From: Phoronis australis
Lineage: Eukaryota > Phoronida > Phoronidae
Length of the DNA stretch: 64,000 bases
NCBI GenBank assembly: GCA_002633005.1
Contig: NMRA01000255.1
Location: 415,196 to 479,195 of the forward strand
Direction: 5' to 3'
The notes under the pieces were generated by a model. The model did no database searches, was not told the DNA's origin, and was given only the letters and a program-made list of their open reading frames with translations. This document shows positions 33,073 to 46,319 of this stretch, piece after piece. Both the position numbers and the translations under genes were made by a program. Every line of letters begins with the position of its first letter. The first letter of the stretch is position 1.

Positions 33073-33310
33073 GGCCGGTTGCTTGAAACATTCCCAAATA
33101 GGCACTCAACTAAGTTCTCTCAATCTACTGTGTTTTTTGGACTTGTGAAAATTGTCCTTCATTGCATTGTTTTAGTTTCATTAACAAGTCAACATTTGAT
33201 TTTGAAGCAAATCGAGAGTGATCTCTACATTGAATGTTCAATATTTTCGAAAGTAATTAGGGACCTTTTCATGCAATACCCCTAATTTAAGGACTGAGTC
33301 GCTACATCTT
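33073..33310. mobile_element. MITE remnant, unit B
   Basis: Left terminus GGCCGGTTGCTTGAAACATT and interior match 12,583-12,900; the right terminus is deleted. Confidence 0.6.
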
Positions 33311-33470
33311 TCAGTGAATGATTGTGTGGCCACCAAGAGCAGGGATAAGTGGCACCCATTCAAAGTGACCAGGGAGGTGGCCAAATCTACGACAGGGGTG
33401 ACATTATTACATTCTGCCTGCGGTGAAATCAACCATTATCCCAATTGTAAAATCTCTAAGCTGTCACTTG

Positions 33471-34604
33471 TATCTGTTAATGTATGCAACAGGTCAATTT
33501 CAGAAACTGGAACACTTTTGGCCAAGTGATATTTTAGTGACGACCCTAAATCACAGAGACAATTTCTATACAGAAATAGGAGATAGTCACAAAATCATTG
33601 ATTGCAATCACCAACAGTCCGTTTGATAAGCTGGTGGTTCCAAATTTGACAACGGACAATCAGGATCAGGAATTTACTTTCCAGACCTTGCAGGTGGCGA
33701 CAAAGAAAGCTGGATCTCACTGGATAACACCGTTACAGTCTTTCAGGCTGAAAATTTTGCCATTCACCAGGCTGCCCAAATTGCAAGGAAGCATGATGCA
33801 GTCCTTGGAAACAAGGAACTCTTCATACTCTCAGACAGCCACGCAGCTATTAAAGCTCTATCTAAGCCCAAGATCAACTCCCACTGTGTCCTGGCATGTG
33901 TAAACGAGCATAACCATCTATCAGCTAGCAGAACTGTTCATGTGAACTGGGTTAAAGCCCGTGTTGGCATTGACGATAACGAAGCTGCTGACAAACTTGC
34001 AAACGAAGGAGCAAGCGCACCCTGTTTTGTACCAGAACCTTGCATACCAGTTGCCTATAGGTGCTGCAGAGCAAAGGTAAAGTGCTGGGTGTGTAAACTG
34101 TCCGTGAATGCATGGAGAAAGCTCTCAGCCTGTAGACAAACCAAACAACTTTTCCCAAGTCTCAGTGAACCGAAAGGTTAAAAAAACTGTTATGTTTAGA
34201 TAGGCTTGCTATAAGGCAACTGATCCAGGTTATTACTGGACACTGCAACCTAGCTCGGCACCGTAACATCACAGGCCACATGGCATGCTCATTGTGTCCC
34301 AACTGTGGCTTGGAGGCCGAGAATCCTCAACATCTGGTGGAGATTTGCCGTGCCTACAATACACACTGTAATCTACTACTTGAAGGACACATAATATGCC
34401 TGGTTAACATTGTTAGTCCATACAGGTTTAATGATCTTACTGTCTTTCTGAAACAAACAGGCAGATTGGAAGATTTCACCCATGAGGAATCCGGTGATGT
34501 CGTGTCCCCATGAGTCATAATCAGGTGACTAGTGTAATGGGCCCGGCCTTGTGGCCTAAACACGCCTGATGTACCGCAAAAGGCATCAGGCCACCTGCAC
34601 CTTT
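33471..34604 (+). mobile_element. LINE fragment: RNase H and C-terminal Cys region
   Basis: An insertion relative to unit A, where the flanks are joined at about 13,265. In frame from about 33,690 it reads SWISLDNTVTVFQAENFAI, ELFILSDSHAAIKAL and VNWVKARVGIDDNEAADKLA, the RNase H domain of non-LTR retrotransposons (Asp of SDS and the late Asp of DNEAAD visible). After a stop at 34,179-34,181 and a frame change near an A-run, another frame gives ITGHCNLARH and CPNCGLEAENPQHLVEIC, a Cys/His segment usual after RNase H in such elements. Reverse transcriptase is missing, so this is a 5'-truncated, inactive copy, perhaps of an I/R1-like clade. Confidence 0.78.
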
Positions 34605-36621
34605 TTATCTGATACCACAAGTTACTATGGGCATCTATGTAGAAATTCAGTTATCCCCGTTTTCCTTGAATATTTCTAACCAAAACATTTCACTCATTTG
34701 CTTTCACAAATATTACTGAAATTGATATGCTTTTGGTACAAAACACGAGTAACGGAAGAAAAGTCATATTTCAAATATTCTACCTACACTATACCCTGGA
34801 TGGCTAAACTTTCAAAAACCAGTAAAATTTGCACAAATTTAATGTTCTTTTGCGACAATTCGGGAATTTAAAACTCAAGTCATGCACTTACGCGAGATCT
34901 GCTGTCTCCCTGTTGGTACCGTGTGATACGCAGTGTTGTAGAGGAAAATTTTGAGGTAAGTAGGCGCCCTAAACCCACCGTATCACCTTGAGCACTGACC
35001 GTAACTTACGGTGTGTAGGCGCTACGTTCAAATGCCAAAAGGTGGTTGGCTGCGCCCACTTGCGCCTACGCCCCACCACAGCACTGAACGCGAAAATGTA
35101 GGTAAACGTTGTGAGGTAGTAAGCAAAGTTTGTCGACCTAACACGTTTGCATTCGCTTCGACCTGTAGCCGAAGCTCTCTAATAAGGTACTCTGATACGT
35201 TGATTCATATCTGGCCAGTGTTATTCAAGACCGTCTAACATATATTTCCGGATCTGCGTATGTGATCACATTCTAGCTCGTTCCCATCATCTGAAAATGT
35301 AACAAAAATCCGCCGTCTGTCAATTGCCAACAAATGTCTTACTCAAAACAAACACGGCCATGAGCTATGGAAGCTGGAGTAAATACACTGAGATTTACAA
35401 TAAGTAAACATTTACATGACAGACTAGTAACAAACGATTGTCTTTTTAACGAATGATTTATTTTGTTAACAATAGAAATATGCAATCACCATTCTTAAAA
35501 TGCTGGGCTTCTCATAGCAATCGTTGCATGTATTTCTTTCGAAATAAACCTTTATTTGCCTAAGTTGAAGGAATGAGTAAGACCTGGAGAGTGAGTGTTA
35601 AAAAAACCTAAGGGTTGTGTTGTACAACCCAAAACACCAGAGATAATTGTGGCGAGAAATCTTCGTGAATTTTTTCCCATAATTCAACATTGCAGACTCA
35701 CCGTAAACTAATTTCAAGGAAAGGAGTTTTGCTATTTAATCTATGCACGCTAGTAAGTTACTCGCCAAACACTCGCATTTTAAATGGCATGATTTTTCGT
35801 AGTCTTGCGCGATCTGGCATTTCTCACAGGATTGCTGCAGCAACGCATCACCCTTGTCACTCGGGCGGAGTGAAAAATTGTGAGGTCATATGCCTCGCTT
35901 GTAATATATAACGGTATCAGGCGAGAGTTGACATGACCATACCTAAAGAAACTTACATTTAGTTATAATCCTTATTAGTGAACGGAGCTCTTCTCTGATG
36001 TTCTGTCACATACATGTAAATCAACATTCCTGGAATGTTACTTGGACAGCGTTTGCGACATATGCGCTCAACTCGACGGAGCTCTTGAAATCTTAATTTT
36101 ATTCTAAAGACTTCAAAGGATGAATACCGTTCGCTAAACATATTATCCATAGTTCTTTAGTGGATTTCCCAAACCCCAAGTATTATGTCGATTATGCAAA
36201 TTGCACCGTGGGCGACATCGACATTACGTAAGATCGTGAGGCTACAAACACATATAGGCAAGATCAACAAGTTATGATTCTACACAAGTTAATCACCAGA
36301 CCATACAAAAACTCAAGGTGATACAATATTTTACATCAAATTTGGTTCAGTTATGATTTTTACAAACACTGTAGACGATAAAAAACATTCGGAACGTTTC
36401 AAGTATTTTCGTAGCCTCAAATTTCACCTCGAAAGTGAATGCTTTTACGCTCTTCACTCAAATGGCAAGTCACGTGACTATCAAGCTGGAGAATAATTAG
36501 CCCGGCATAACTGAAGATCGCGCACGCGCATTATAACGGAAATTTGATGCTTTGAAAATACCCGAGGTGTTCTGGATAAAAAACCTCCACCGGCCAGAGT
36601 TCGTTATTTTTGCACATTACT
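34605..36621. other. Intergenic between lectin B and TMEM26
   Basis: Collinear with about 13,270-15,357, without the 320-bp element. The last ~200 bases before 36,622 would hold the TMEM26 3' UTR; I could not settle its polyadenylation site. Confidence 0.4.
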
Positions 36622-37209
36622 TCAGAGCCCGTTTGTTCCATCACTCTTTTTATAAAATATTGGCGACGGACTATCGCTTTCATGCCAGTAGGGGGACACT
36701 TCTACCGTGGTATCAGGCGTCGTACAATTTGGCGAATGTTTCTTTTGAGCAATCAGCTCTTTTGCTGCGGCGTAATCCTCCAGTGTCAAATCGAGGCTCT
36801 TCATTTTAACTGGCGCATATTCCTCTGTTTGCTCAATTTCCCTTTGAGACTGCTTCCTAACACGTCTAACTTCAATTTGAACACATATTAAGCGATAAGT
36901 CAACAATAGAATCACAAGCCCGTTTTTTGCAGTGAAGAACAAATTCGTGTAACTCATTACTTTGAAGTGGATGATTAGGGTTAGACGGAGAGCCAAAAAC
37001 GGCGCGTCCTGCATAATGATAGATATTAGAATTCCGTACACATCCGCTGTACAACAGTCTGTTGTCTCGGTCTCTTGATTGTACTTCCGCTGCACTACAC
37101 CCGATTGGTCGCTACGGGATTTTGTAGCAGTTATGACCATGCAAAACTGAAGAAGGCTCCACGACCAAATGGCCAAGACCATGTAAGTGAGAAGCTCGTT
37201 TCGTTGGAC
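36622..37209 (-). CDS. TMEM26: TMEM26 exon 4 (last)
   Basis: 588 bases, phase 0 start after TTATTTTAG, coding residues 191-385. Three hydrophobic stretches are followed by a polar, Ser/Thr-rich cytoplasmic-like tail of about 75 residues. The unit A copy at 15,358-15,774 lacks the tail and has a frameshift. Confidence 0.85.
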   Translation of the reverse strand, partial: VQRNELLTYMVLAIWSWSLLQFCMVITATKSRSDQSGVVQRKYNQETETTDCCTADVYGILISIIMQDAPFLALRLTLIIHFKVMSYTNLFFTAKNGLVILLLTYRLICVQIEVRRVRKQSQREIEQTEEYAPVKMKSLDLTLEDYAAAKELIAQKKHSPNCTTPDTTVEVSPYWHESDSPSPIFYKKSDGTNGL

Positions 37210-40200
37210 CTAAAATAAGACATTTAAATGACAAGAAATGAGTGTATATATAATGCAATATTATTAAAGGTTTGTATAATTTTGGAAACCTATTTTGGAC
37301 TTTTAAAAGCATGTATGTAGTTTTGTGCACCAACCGAGATGAAACTTGGACAAAATACCAGGAGACCAATACAGAGCCACCTGTTCTCTCACAAGTGGAC
37401 TGTGGCGGTTTGGGCCAACATCTGTGTTCAAAGTGATCACAATATGCCCAATCTTTCTTCTCAGTTTTCGCATGTAGCACGTTGGGCCGTTGTGACAACC
37501 TGAGCCTCTTCTATTGCTCAGAGTTTCACATTGGATAAGTTGTACAAGGAATAGATGGCTGCTGGATTTTTTTCACATCAGCGAATTAATGTTAATTTAA
37601 TAGAATACTGACGGATTTTCTATTCCGTAGTCCTTTATAAACCAATATCTGCCATAGAGTGGACAGCAATGCTCCAACATTGACACTAACCGCATCTTCC
37701 TTGAATGCCTCGAAGAACTCCACAATATCGGCTGCAGTTCCTATGTAAACAAGTAAAAGCTGCGATAGCTGGTCGTAAGTGAGTTTCCCTTTTGGCAGGA
37801 GCCACCGTCCCAGAATCAATACAAGCAATAGGCCTTGTTCAATAACGAGAATCCACTGTTGGGACGAGAGGGAGATCGGAATGTAAATAGCCTGAAAGGA
37901 GAGAGGAAGTCAATTGCATTATGGGCGATTATTGGAGTCAAAGGGGCGGCAACGATCACAAAATCATTTCGTCAGGAGGGTTAAAGTATTCACAGTGTGA
38001 AGGCCTGTTACTTCTTATTTGTTAAAACAGGCTTGGAACCAATTTCATTATTTAAAACCATTGCTGTCGTCAATAGTGCATATACTTACATTAGAATAGG
38101 ACAACACCCAGACACTTCCAAATACAAACATTTACATAGCTTCAAGCACTTCCATCACAAGGGAATCTTTTTGTTTGAATTGAGCAACGTGTTTCATGTG
38201 TATAGCAAAAGAAGATCATTTCATAACACCAAATATTGCTTTTGTATAAAAATGAGTGAATTCCACAAACGGTCGACAACAGTGATGCAATACATATTAG
38301 TTCACCGCCTGGTTCAGAGAATGAAGCACTGAAGAGATTGCATGAACAGGATAATTTGAAAAAACCCACTAGATTATTCTCACCTTTCAATTTCATATCA
38401 AAAACTGTTAACATAACTTCAACGGCAAATTAAAACTACATACTCCGATTCCTTTGATATTAGCTCTCAGCTCTTTCGGTGCCGTTTCATTGTAATGATG
38501 AATTTCCGCAGTCGTGCCATTGTTGGCAAGGTGCTGAATACGAATTTTAAATTGATGAAGTTCGATGAACCATATAGATGGAACTACCCCACAGAGATAC
38601 AGGAAAACGCATGGGCAGAACCTGGAAATACAAAGAAGCGAAAGCATCAGCCAAGAATCGACAGGTCACTGAGGTAACCATTTTGGGTGCCTATCGTAAA
38701 TTGCTTCCCCAAGTCTCATAGCAACATCACAGCTTGCTATTTCTGGGTTTCGTTTTTTTCCAATGAAAGCGCATACAATGACCATTTCTCGAGAATTTGC
38801 ATTGATACGAACGTACTGATACCCATACATATGCATGTACATATACTGGATGAGTGTACTTAGGAAGCACGTTTTTCCTTATGCAAAATTGGTTAAATAC
38901 ACGACACTTGTCGTTGTTAGCAATGCCTCTAGGTCATTTGATTAACCAATTTTATGTTGAGTGTCAATCGTTGTTCCGAGGATACGAACGGAACGGAATA
39001 GAGATATGATAACAACGACAAGTGTCGTGAATTTAATCAATTTTACAACTACATATATGCTCTACCTATATTATGTATGTTTGTATGCATGCATGCATGT
39101 ATGAGTGTATGCTTGAATGTATGTACGTATGCATGTTTGTATGTTTGCATGTGTGTATGTATTGCATGCATGTATGTATGTATGTATGTATGTATGTATG
39201 TATGTATGTATGTATGTATGTATATGTATATGTATTTTCAAGAGCGAATAATGCATCGTGTAGGTTAGACTCCTTGAAATTGTGAAACATCACATTCCGT
39301 TGTGTACTTTGAAAACTTTATTAGAAATCGGCAATTCCCGACGTTGACCTACATTCATTTGATAGAACTGAGTGAAATCGAGACCTTATCGGTTTAAAAA
39401 ATATTGGTTACTTGCCGCATTGGCTTAGCCTAGCAAAGTGTTGCAACGGTGACCGTTGAGGTCCTGAGTTCATGTCCGTAGGAAGGTAAACATTATTGGG
39501 GAAGGGGGGCACAAACCAATTCGACGAAGCCAAATCTTTGCCCCCTATATTCCTAGCGCCATTATCTCCGCCCCCCCATTCTCCGGGTGTCGCCAGGTTT
39601 GAACAAACCCTCACGCCCGCCATAGGTGAGGGCAGACCAGCTGGAGGCAGCCATCAGCACTTGCCACGTTTCAACAAAGTTTCACGAAGAGCAGGAATGA
39701 GGCCCAAGGACCATCTCAGACGGATAGCTGGGAGCTAGGCCATCTCAAGTTCCCTAGCCCAGTGAGCTATAGCTGTGAGTTGAAGGTGTGAAAATACAAT
39801 AGCCGCTGGTCAACTCAGCTATGATTTATTTGAGATAGGCAGCTCAGCTCGTACTTATCCGTCTGCGCTAGCCTTAAGGTCAAGATTACTTTTATTTTCG
39901 TCCTGTTTCGGGAACATTAACTTTATTAGGGGTAAGCTTTAAAAGAATATTTGGAAAGAGTGAGGTTCCAAGGTCCTTGGTACACTGCATTTGGGGCTGT
40001 TTGAAAATCCTTTGCTAAAACGCGGGTACCACATCTTCTAGGGGCAGGGGACGAATGATACACAGGGTGTCCCAAGAATATACACCCGAAAAACTTTTTG
40101 ACTATATGTTAACTAGCTAATCACGAGTAACAATCATATATTGGTCGAAACATACTACGTAGAATCGAGACAGCCAATCACAACATTAGTCATCATCCAT

Positions 40201-43200
40201 TGTGTTTAGTGTGACTGAAGAGTCGTCAGATATTGTTGTTCGTTTTCCCAAAGTTGATGGTATGAGAAAAAACGATGAGGAGTCGCGCTTGTGGTGATTG
40301 TTACAATTTAGTATTCTGGCACGCTGTGAGTCTTTTCATTTTCCCGAGAGACATCAGGGAAGCGCAGACATGACAAACGTTTGTACTCTCGTGTTGGTGG
40401 ACGTAGCACACTGGCGCTGGACGAGTTCAGGCGTCACACTCAGGCATGTGGAGCTACGGAATTATTTCAATTAAAGTCGTTTTTCTTCTATTTTCTAGTT
40501 TTTGGGATTATTAAATTCACGGGTGAGGTGTAAGAAAATTTTGATGATGTTGACGATGTAGTCCCTTGTCAAAACACTGCAACTGGTGGTTTTAACAACT
40601 TTAAACTCTTTTTGATCTCCTGTTTGTGAATTTAAACAATTGATTTTGTCCCTAGGTCAATAAAAATGTATTTATTGTCATTTGCATTGTGACTGCATTT
40701 TTGGGAACCCTGTAGAGCTGTCCAAATTGCATCAACATTTTTGAGAGTTATTTCAGATACTGTACGTAAAAATTGTCTTGTATACTTTGCTATTTGGGGA
40801 TCTACTTAGCCTGCCACAAAATTCACTGAAGCACCATCAATTCTTAAAAAATTAGCTTCTAATTGTCAAATACCAAAATGGAAAAGTGCTGACCAACTTG
40901 TTGGCAAACTTTCATGGAAAACCATCGAAGAACAGGTAATGTACAAAGGTAAACGCAAAATGGAAATTGTTATTTGGAGGCACATCGGTAGTCAAGGTCG
41001 TTCAAAATTTGTGGCCAGACATTGGCTTATTTATACGGTAACATTTCCAAAAGATCCTGCAAACGATTAAATGAGATACAGCCGTGGACCCAAATAACAA
41101 AAAAATCAAAGTCAGCCACGATTTTTTCATCAGGAAACATTTGCCAATTTTCACAATAATCCTTTGAGCGGTTTGGCGGATAGAAAGGGGGACCCAAAAC
41201 GGACTCAGTAATTGTAAAAATGTCCACTAAGTGGCACAGAATTCGTGAAATCCGTCTGAAAATAGAAGGGTGTTGTCGTCCCCTTAATAGAAACGTGTTT
41301 GCCAAATTTGATTAAAATTCATCAAGAATCTCTGAAGATATAGAGGCAACACTTAAAAAATAAAATTTGGGGCACAGAGAAAGTTGGGTCGATCCAGTGT
41401 TTGCCGTCATCTATCGTCAGCTTCCTAGAGACAAATCTCATTATTGGTTTAGGAGATACAGCAGCAGCGGAGGTCTGACACCCGGCGCCCGGACGCTCAG
41501 ACACAGATGACGGCAATGTGCATCCATAAATGTGTGGGTGCATGAAAATGGATAAGAGAGAAAGTTCAGTCCACGATCGTGTGACCGTCCTTCCTTGACA
41601 TAAGAGGTCGTAGAATTTCAAATAAAACATGAAACTACACAAACAACCGATACCATTTTTGGGCTCTCTCTCTCCGTGTTCAATAAAACACAAAACAGTG
41701 TGGCCATATGGAAGCTATCAATGGGTTTCCTCCAAGGGGTGGGCTCTAAACACGAAAGGGTTTATAATTTCACAAAACAGGAGATGAGCTACAATTGATG
41801 CTATCTGTCAATTTTTGTAAAGTGACGTACAATTTCGAGAAAAACAAAAGGATAGAGCGACAGATGGCTCCATTATCCCATGCGGGAGAGTGTTCTCTGG
41901 AGAAGTATAGTTTTGCACGACCTAAAATTGTCTTCTTGTACTTGAAAATCCATTGAATTCGTGTGCTAAAAAATTTTCGACCATTTGTAACCCGTGTGTG
42001 AAGGATTAAAATTAAGTACACGTTTTCAAGTGCGTTTAAACAACCCATGCTGCAAAAAGGAGTACCCTAACAACCACGTCCTGATCAGGGCAATCAAAGG
42101 GCAAATCAAGCACTGCTACTTTCTCAGCAGCCCCTGGACCCACGGCTATGTCAGTTGCCACGGTTTAGTTGACCCCGACGCCTGGAAGTTATTGGGGAGA
42201 ACGTACCCCCCCACCCCCACTTCATAAAGCCTTGGGGTTTAAGTCAATTTAGAGGCTGATCTAGATTACACACTTGTTACCAATATTGTCACTTTAACAA
42301 TAATGTTGAGCTCATTTGATATTTGTTATCCTTGAGAATATCACTGAAATGCTAAGGGAGCTGGAAATCCAAGAAACTGATTGATGGCAAAGGAATTAAA
42401 GAGTGAACTTCATGACTTGGAGCTGCTGTAGTTATCTACTCCATTTAAGTAACGTTGAGTTGTTTATGAATGGACTGACAACCACTTTATTAATGACCGT
42501 TAATTGGTAGCTTCAACACCTGCTAGAAAACGAAGCTTTAATGAGAATACCATCTCATGACCGAAATACTTTGCCAAGACGTATTTTGAAGTAAAAGATT
42601 TGAGGCTGGAATTTGCCTAGTACAATGATCCAGAAGGTAACTGCGATTTCAATTAAAGTTCGTGTAAACCATTTATAAAACGTGAACGTTAACTTCGACA
42701 AAAATGTCTATTATTACATCGGTCCTCCCTATGCAGCGCAGTGGCTCAACCCACACACGTACGACTGTAGGCCGTGAACAGTGGGTCGTGGACCGCAGTG
42801 CCCGGTTGTATGACACAGTCCCAAATAGGGATTGAACCAAGTTCACTATTTCGTATTTTTTCGTTCTTTAGGCACAGATGCAGTATTTTTTCTATCATTT
42901 TACGTTGATAATGAGCTTTTCATTGACTCCCATATAACTAAAAACTGAGCCCTTAATTCAGTCAAAACAATTAGAAACTTAGTCCTTGAATTAAGGTCGT
43001 TGCATGAAAAGGTCCCTACATATTTTCACTAATATTGAGAATTCAACGTATAGTTCACTCTCAATTTTTATCAAAGCCAAAAATTGACTTAGTAACGAGA
43101 TTCAAACGGCATAAGACATGACAATCGGTGTTTTCACAGGCCTACAATTACCCAGTAGATTTAGCGAATTTAGTCGAGTCCCCATTTGGGGCTGTTTCAT

Positions 43201-46200
43201 ACAACCGAGCACAGGAGGTTATAAAACCACATATGTGACCACTTTCGGGAGCTGATTTTGTTTTCATGTTTTGGAGATCACAAACCATTGTTCTTTTATG
43301 AAAAAGAAAATTCCACATTAAACTTGCACATTTCCATGGAAATGTACTTTTAAATTAGAGGACAATTGCGCCAGTTAATGTGATAATACATTTACAGTTT
43401 CATCGACGTAAAACACTTGATTTTCCAAAATTCATTAAACTTCCTCCAGATGGTGAGAAATTTTCCTATTTTAATTCTTTTATACCTTCTTTAATGTAAA
43501 CGTTTTAACAACATGCATTACATCAATCCAACATTTGTGATAAGCGGTACAGTGTGAGCATTTTTAATTTGAACAAAAATGAAGTAAACCAAAAAAAAAA
43601 TTGAGGAGAAAATCCAGTTTTATATTCATTGCACGGGTTTATGCCGCTATAAGTAAGCATTATGATCTAATTAAGTCCCTTTAGGTGTGGACATTTGTCT
43701 TTTTCACTGTTCTTTTGACCTGTCAGACTAAGTATGGCAACGTCGCTTTCACAACAAGGGATACATGGTCAACGCAAAATTTCTAATGTCTCAGTCCAAG
43801 CGCTGCATTGAGTATATGTCACGTATACTATATGTTTGACACCAAACGAGGTCACATTGAACTCTTTAGAGGAAACTATTATTTTGTTTTTCTCTCATTA
43901 TTTCCTGATAGCGCATGTCTTTAATTGTCTCATTAGATAGATAGATCAAGCCGGAATTGCAAACTTCAATGTTGAATAAATCAAATTAGCATGGATATTC
44001 TCAACATAGTGACCTGGATTCGCTCAGTGGTGTACCTAGGATAATTGCCCCCCGCTGGGACAGAATATAACTTAGTCACCCCGCTCCCCACTAAATCAAC
44101 CCATTTCACCCAATGCTGAGCCAACTTGGCTGCCGCCCCGAGGAGCCCAAGCTATGCCAACGTTGCTGCCGCTCCCCACATTACTCCAGCTACGCCACTA
44201 GGTACAGTGGTTAGTTACTTATTCAAAACTGGGCTGTGGTTACCAAACATGATCCTAGAACATTGGACATAAAGGAGTCGTATTTTTGGCTCGGTAACCC
44301 TACTGGTATAGTTCTAAATTTCTTTGAAAAATATTTATGTTCATTTTTATACACTCAGTGCCACTTGGTAGATTACAATTTAACGTTCTCTATCAAAATG
44401 CAAAACTAGAACCGAGCAACCACTTGTCAGTTGATTTGTTTCATGTCAGTCAACGAAGGCCTACTACAGAAATGGAAACAGAAATTTAATCGTACGCAAT
44501 GATTCTCTAGACGTAAGTTTTCAAACAGTTATGGAACCAGTGGCTTTGTATAAACAGACAAAATCTGGTAACGTCTCATTCTTAGTAGCAGTGAAACAGA
44601 AGAAAGTCGATATGAGTCAAGTCATCCAGGGAACGTTTTAGGGATATTCCAGAGTCGTGACGGAGTACCTCGGTTAGCATCTTAAATCAACAGCTGATAT
44701 TTTGCCTATGAAGGCCTAAAGCTCTCTAAAAGTTGTGGCTGAGGGCAAACTATTCCTATCCACATCCAAGACCATGGGTCGGTGGGTAGGGATAATGACC
44801 GGTATAATTGACGATTTTGTTACCAAATAATTTGTAAGTTATCTGGAATCGTACCTCACGATCAAGTCTCGCTAGATGATGCCAGCATGGAGAAATGTGA
44901 AAAAAATGTAAAGGAAACAATGAAATTAGGTCTGATCTGGTAACTTCACGCTTCGGTTAAACTCAGTCGAGAGGACAACCGGAAATAAACTATGAAAACT
45001 CTCGCGGCCAGTCCCGCGGAATCTCTTGGCACAAGCTCTAAAGCACTAAAGAGTCACTCGCGGGAGTTGGCACATCAATTCGTTCTACGATATCAGGCAG
45101 TGAGCAATTCTCAGTGTTTGAATGAATGTTGGCCGAAAAGGTGAGATAAAGACAAATTAGACTGAAGACAAGAATATCGTGGCATTGTTTTTATTTGAGA
45201 TCAATCTCAGGACAGGTTTGACCCCACGACCTCAGTGGTCGCAGTCCGACGCTTTGCTGGTTGACCTAAAAGCCAATCTATCACGTGGTCCAGTATTTTT
45301 CAAAATGCTAAACTACTACACTTTAAGGCGTTTTTAACTTGCATGGTTACCGGCCTCGATTTCACTTAATTTCACTGAATGTGTGGAAACCAACGTCTTG
45401 GTCCTCAGTTTATGCAAATTTAATGAAAACCGGAAGGTCACAATTTATAATAGCCATCGATCATTCTTCTGTGATCTTCACCAAATTTCCCAGAAGATAG
45501 ATTTTGTGGGTCATGACAGACATGGAATGTTTTCTTCACTGCAGGTTTGCATGAAACACCTTCATTAATCTACCTATTTTTAGTTAATTTCATCTTAATT
45601 CAGTAATCAACCGTTTGCACTTTTTAACCCAAACATAAATAGAATATGGTACCCTCCACCCTGTAAAGTTTTGTTGAAAACAGACCCTTTTGTAGAGTTT
45701 CTGACACATTAAGTGAAGCCACTGGAGGGGGATTAAATTGATAACGGTAACCTTCATATTGCAAATGTAAACTCAGAATAGCACACATCTGAGCAGCACA
45801 TCCCGTGTACGCCATCCATTTTAGCTCTCCCGTAAAACAATTCGCTCTTCTCAACACGCAATGTTCAAAATATGGCAAATTGACTTAAAGCCCTTTAAAA
45901 CTGAATAGCATTCCCCTCCAAAGTAAGCTAATTTCCCACATTTGAAAGGAAGAGACCCCATCGAACACTGCCTTGCCCAAATTAGTAATTTGGTCTGTTC
46001 ACCACCTGGGGGTCATTTTTAGAAGTCACGCGAAAATTCGCCTTTTTCTTTTCATAAACCATGTGTCTCGTGAGTGACAAGGGTGACAATGGACAGTCAC
46101 ATCTATTTATACGTAGGTATTTACTCACCATTTCCATTCCTTGCGCCTCTTACCACACAATGTGATGAATGATTCAAAGAATAGAATGCCCATGGAGATC

Positions 46201-46319
46201 ATGAGGTACCAGTAATAGTCAATGTTGGTCACTAGATACAGACGCCATATTGCCACCGTGGCATGAACCAAGAACATTAGCCGAACGAAAATGGCGCGAA
46301 GAATCACAAATAATCCCAT
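36622..46319 (-). CDS. TMEM26: Transmembrane protein 26 (TMEM26) orthologue (4 coding exons)
   Basis: Coding order 46319-46129, 38621-38444, 37891-37691, 37209-36622: 1,158 nt, 385 residues, close to the vertebrate protein (about 370). Recognisable blocks are FVRLMFLVHATVAIWRL in exon 1, W-FCPCVFLYLCGVVPSIWF in exon 2, LILGRWLLPKGKLTYDQLSQ and YIGTAADIVEF in exon 3, and LAIWSWSLLQF, QDAPFLALRLTLI, SYTNLFFTAKNG in exon 4. It is a multi-pass membrane protein whose molecular role is poorly known even in mammals, where it marks some fat and surface cell types. Two N-glycosylation sequons (NGT, NET) lie in the loop of exon 2. Intron 1 (about 7.5 kb) is full of repeats. The chosen ATG is the first in frame after an acceptor at 46,338-46,340, so an upstream untranslated exon is expected but was not found. 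Confidence 0.87.
37210..37690 (-). other. TMEM26 intron 3
   Basis: Donor GCG|GTTAGT and acceptor TTATTTTAG, phase 0. Only its last ~55 bases survive in unit A. A frame at 37,112-37,498 on the same strand overlaps the splice site and is not conserved. Confidence 0.6.
37691..37891 (-). CDS. TMEM26: TMEM26 exon 3
   Basis: 201 bases, 67 codons, phase 0 both ends. Codes AIYIPISLSSQQWILVIEQG, then LLLVLILGRWLLPKGKL and DQLSQLLLVYIGTAADIVEF, the best-conserved part of the family. The donor at GCG|GTTAGT keeps the length matching the vertebrate protein within one residue. Confidence 0.85.
38444..38621 (-). CDS. TMEM26: TMEM26 exon 2
   Basis: 178 bases. The acceptor TATTTCCAG completes a Trp codon; the donor GGA|GTATGT leaves phase 0. 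A membrane span (FCPCVFLYLCGVVPSIWFIE) precedes a polar loop with NGT and NET sequons. Confidence 0.82.
39073..39232. repeat. (TATG)n microsatellite
   Basis: Imperfect TATG/CATG units become a near-pure TATG run at about 39,168-39,222. Open frames on both strands here are repeat artefacts. Confidence 0.92.
39410..39480 (+). repeat. tRNA-like SINE head
   Basis: A-box-like TGGCTTAGCCTAG and B-box-like GAGTTCATGTCC about 40 bases apart, at the left edge of the R repeat. Too degenerate for a tRNA gene. Confidence 0.4.
39480..42240. repeat. Dispersed R repeat, copy in TMEM26 intron 1
   Basis: The most complete copy: the left part matches 21,205-22,092 and 51,210-52,256, the right part matches 15,830-17,340 and 52,300-53,700. 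Carries a decayed THAP-like fragment. No intact long frame. Confidence 0.6.
40272..40370 (+). pseudogene. Decayed THAP-like fragment
   Basis: Relative of 758-901: codes RACGDCYNLVFWHAVSLFIF then PRDIREAQT and a stop. The paired Cys and the FPRD-like core remain. Confidence 0.45.
42803..43207. mobile_element. MITE (GGTTGTATGAAACAG family), unit B
   Basis: Ends CGGTTGTATGACACAGTCCC and GGGGCTGTTTCATACAACC; orthologous to the unit A copy at 17,917. Confidence 0.7.
44026..44209. mobile_element. Short CAGTGGCG-type MITE, unit B
   Basis: AGTGGTGTACCTAGGATAA to CAGCTACGCCACTAGG, orthologous to 19,069-19,251. Confidence 0.55.
44737..46128. other. Unit B sequence absent from A, before TMEM26 exon 1
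   Basis: Start of the 3.6-kb segment missing from unit A. A degenerate tRNA-like stretch in reverse lies near 45,225-45,285. No further coding exon recognised. Confidence 0.4.

Larger units (their letters stand above)
38622..46128 (-). other. TMEM26 intron 1
   Basis: About 7.5 kb, donor TG|GTGAGTAA, acceptor TTTCCAG. It holds a TATG microsatellite, an R-repeat copy, a THAP fragment and two MITEs. About 4 kb of it (40,770-44,737) is the only part retained in unit A. Confidence 0.6.

Noticed and set aside
39066-39293. Tyr/Thr/His-rich and Met/Cys/Val-rich frames on both strands
   Set aside because: Artefacts of the TATG microsatellite.
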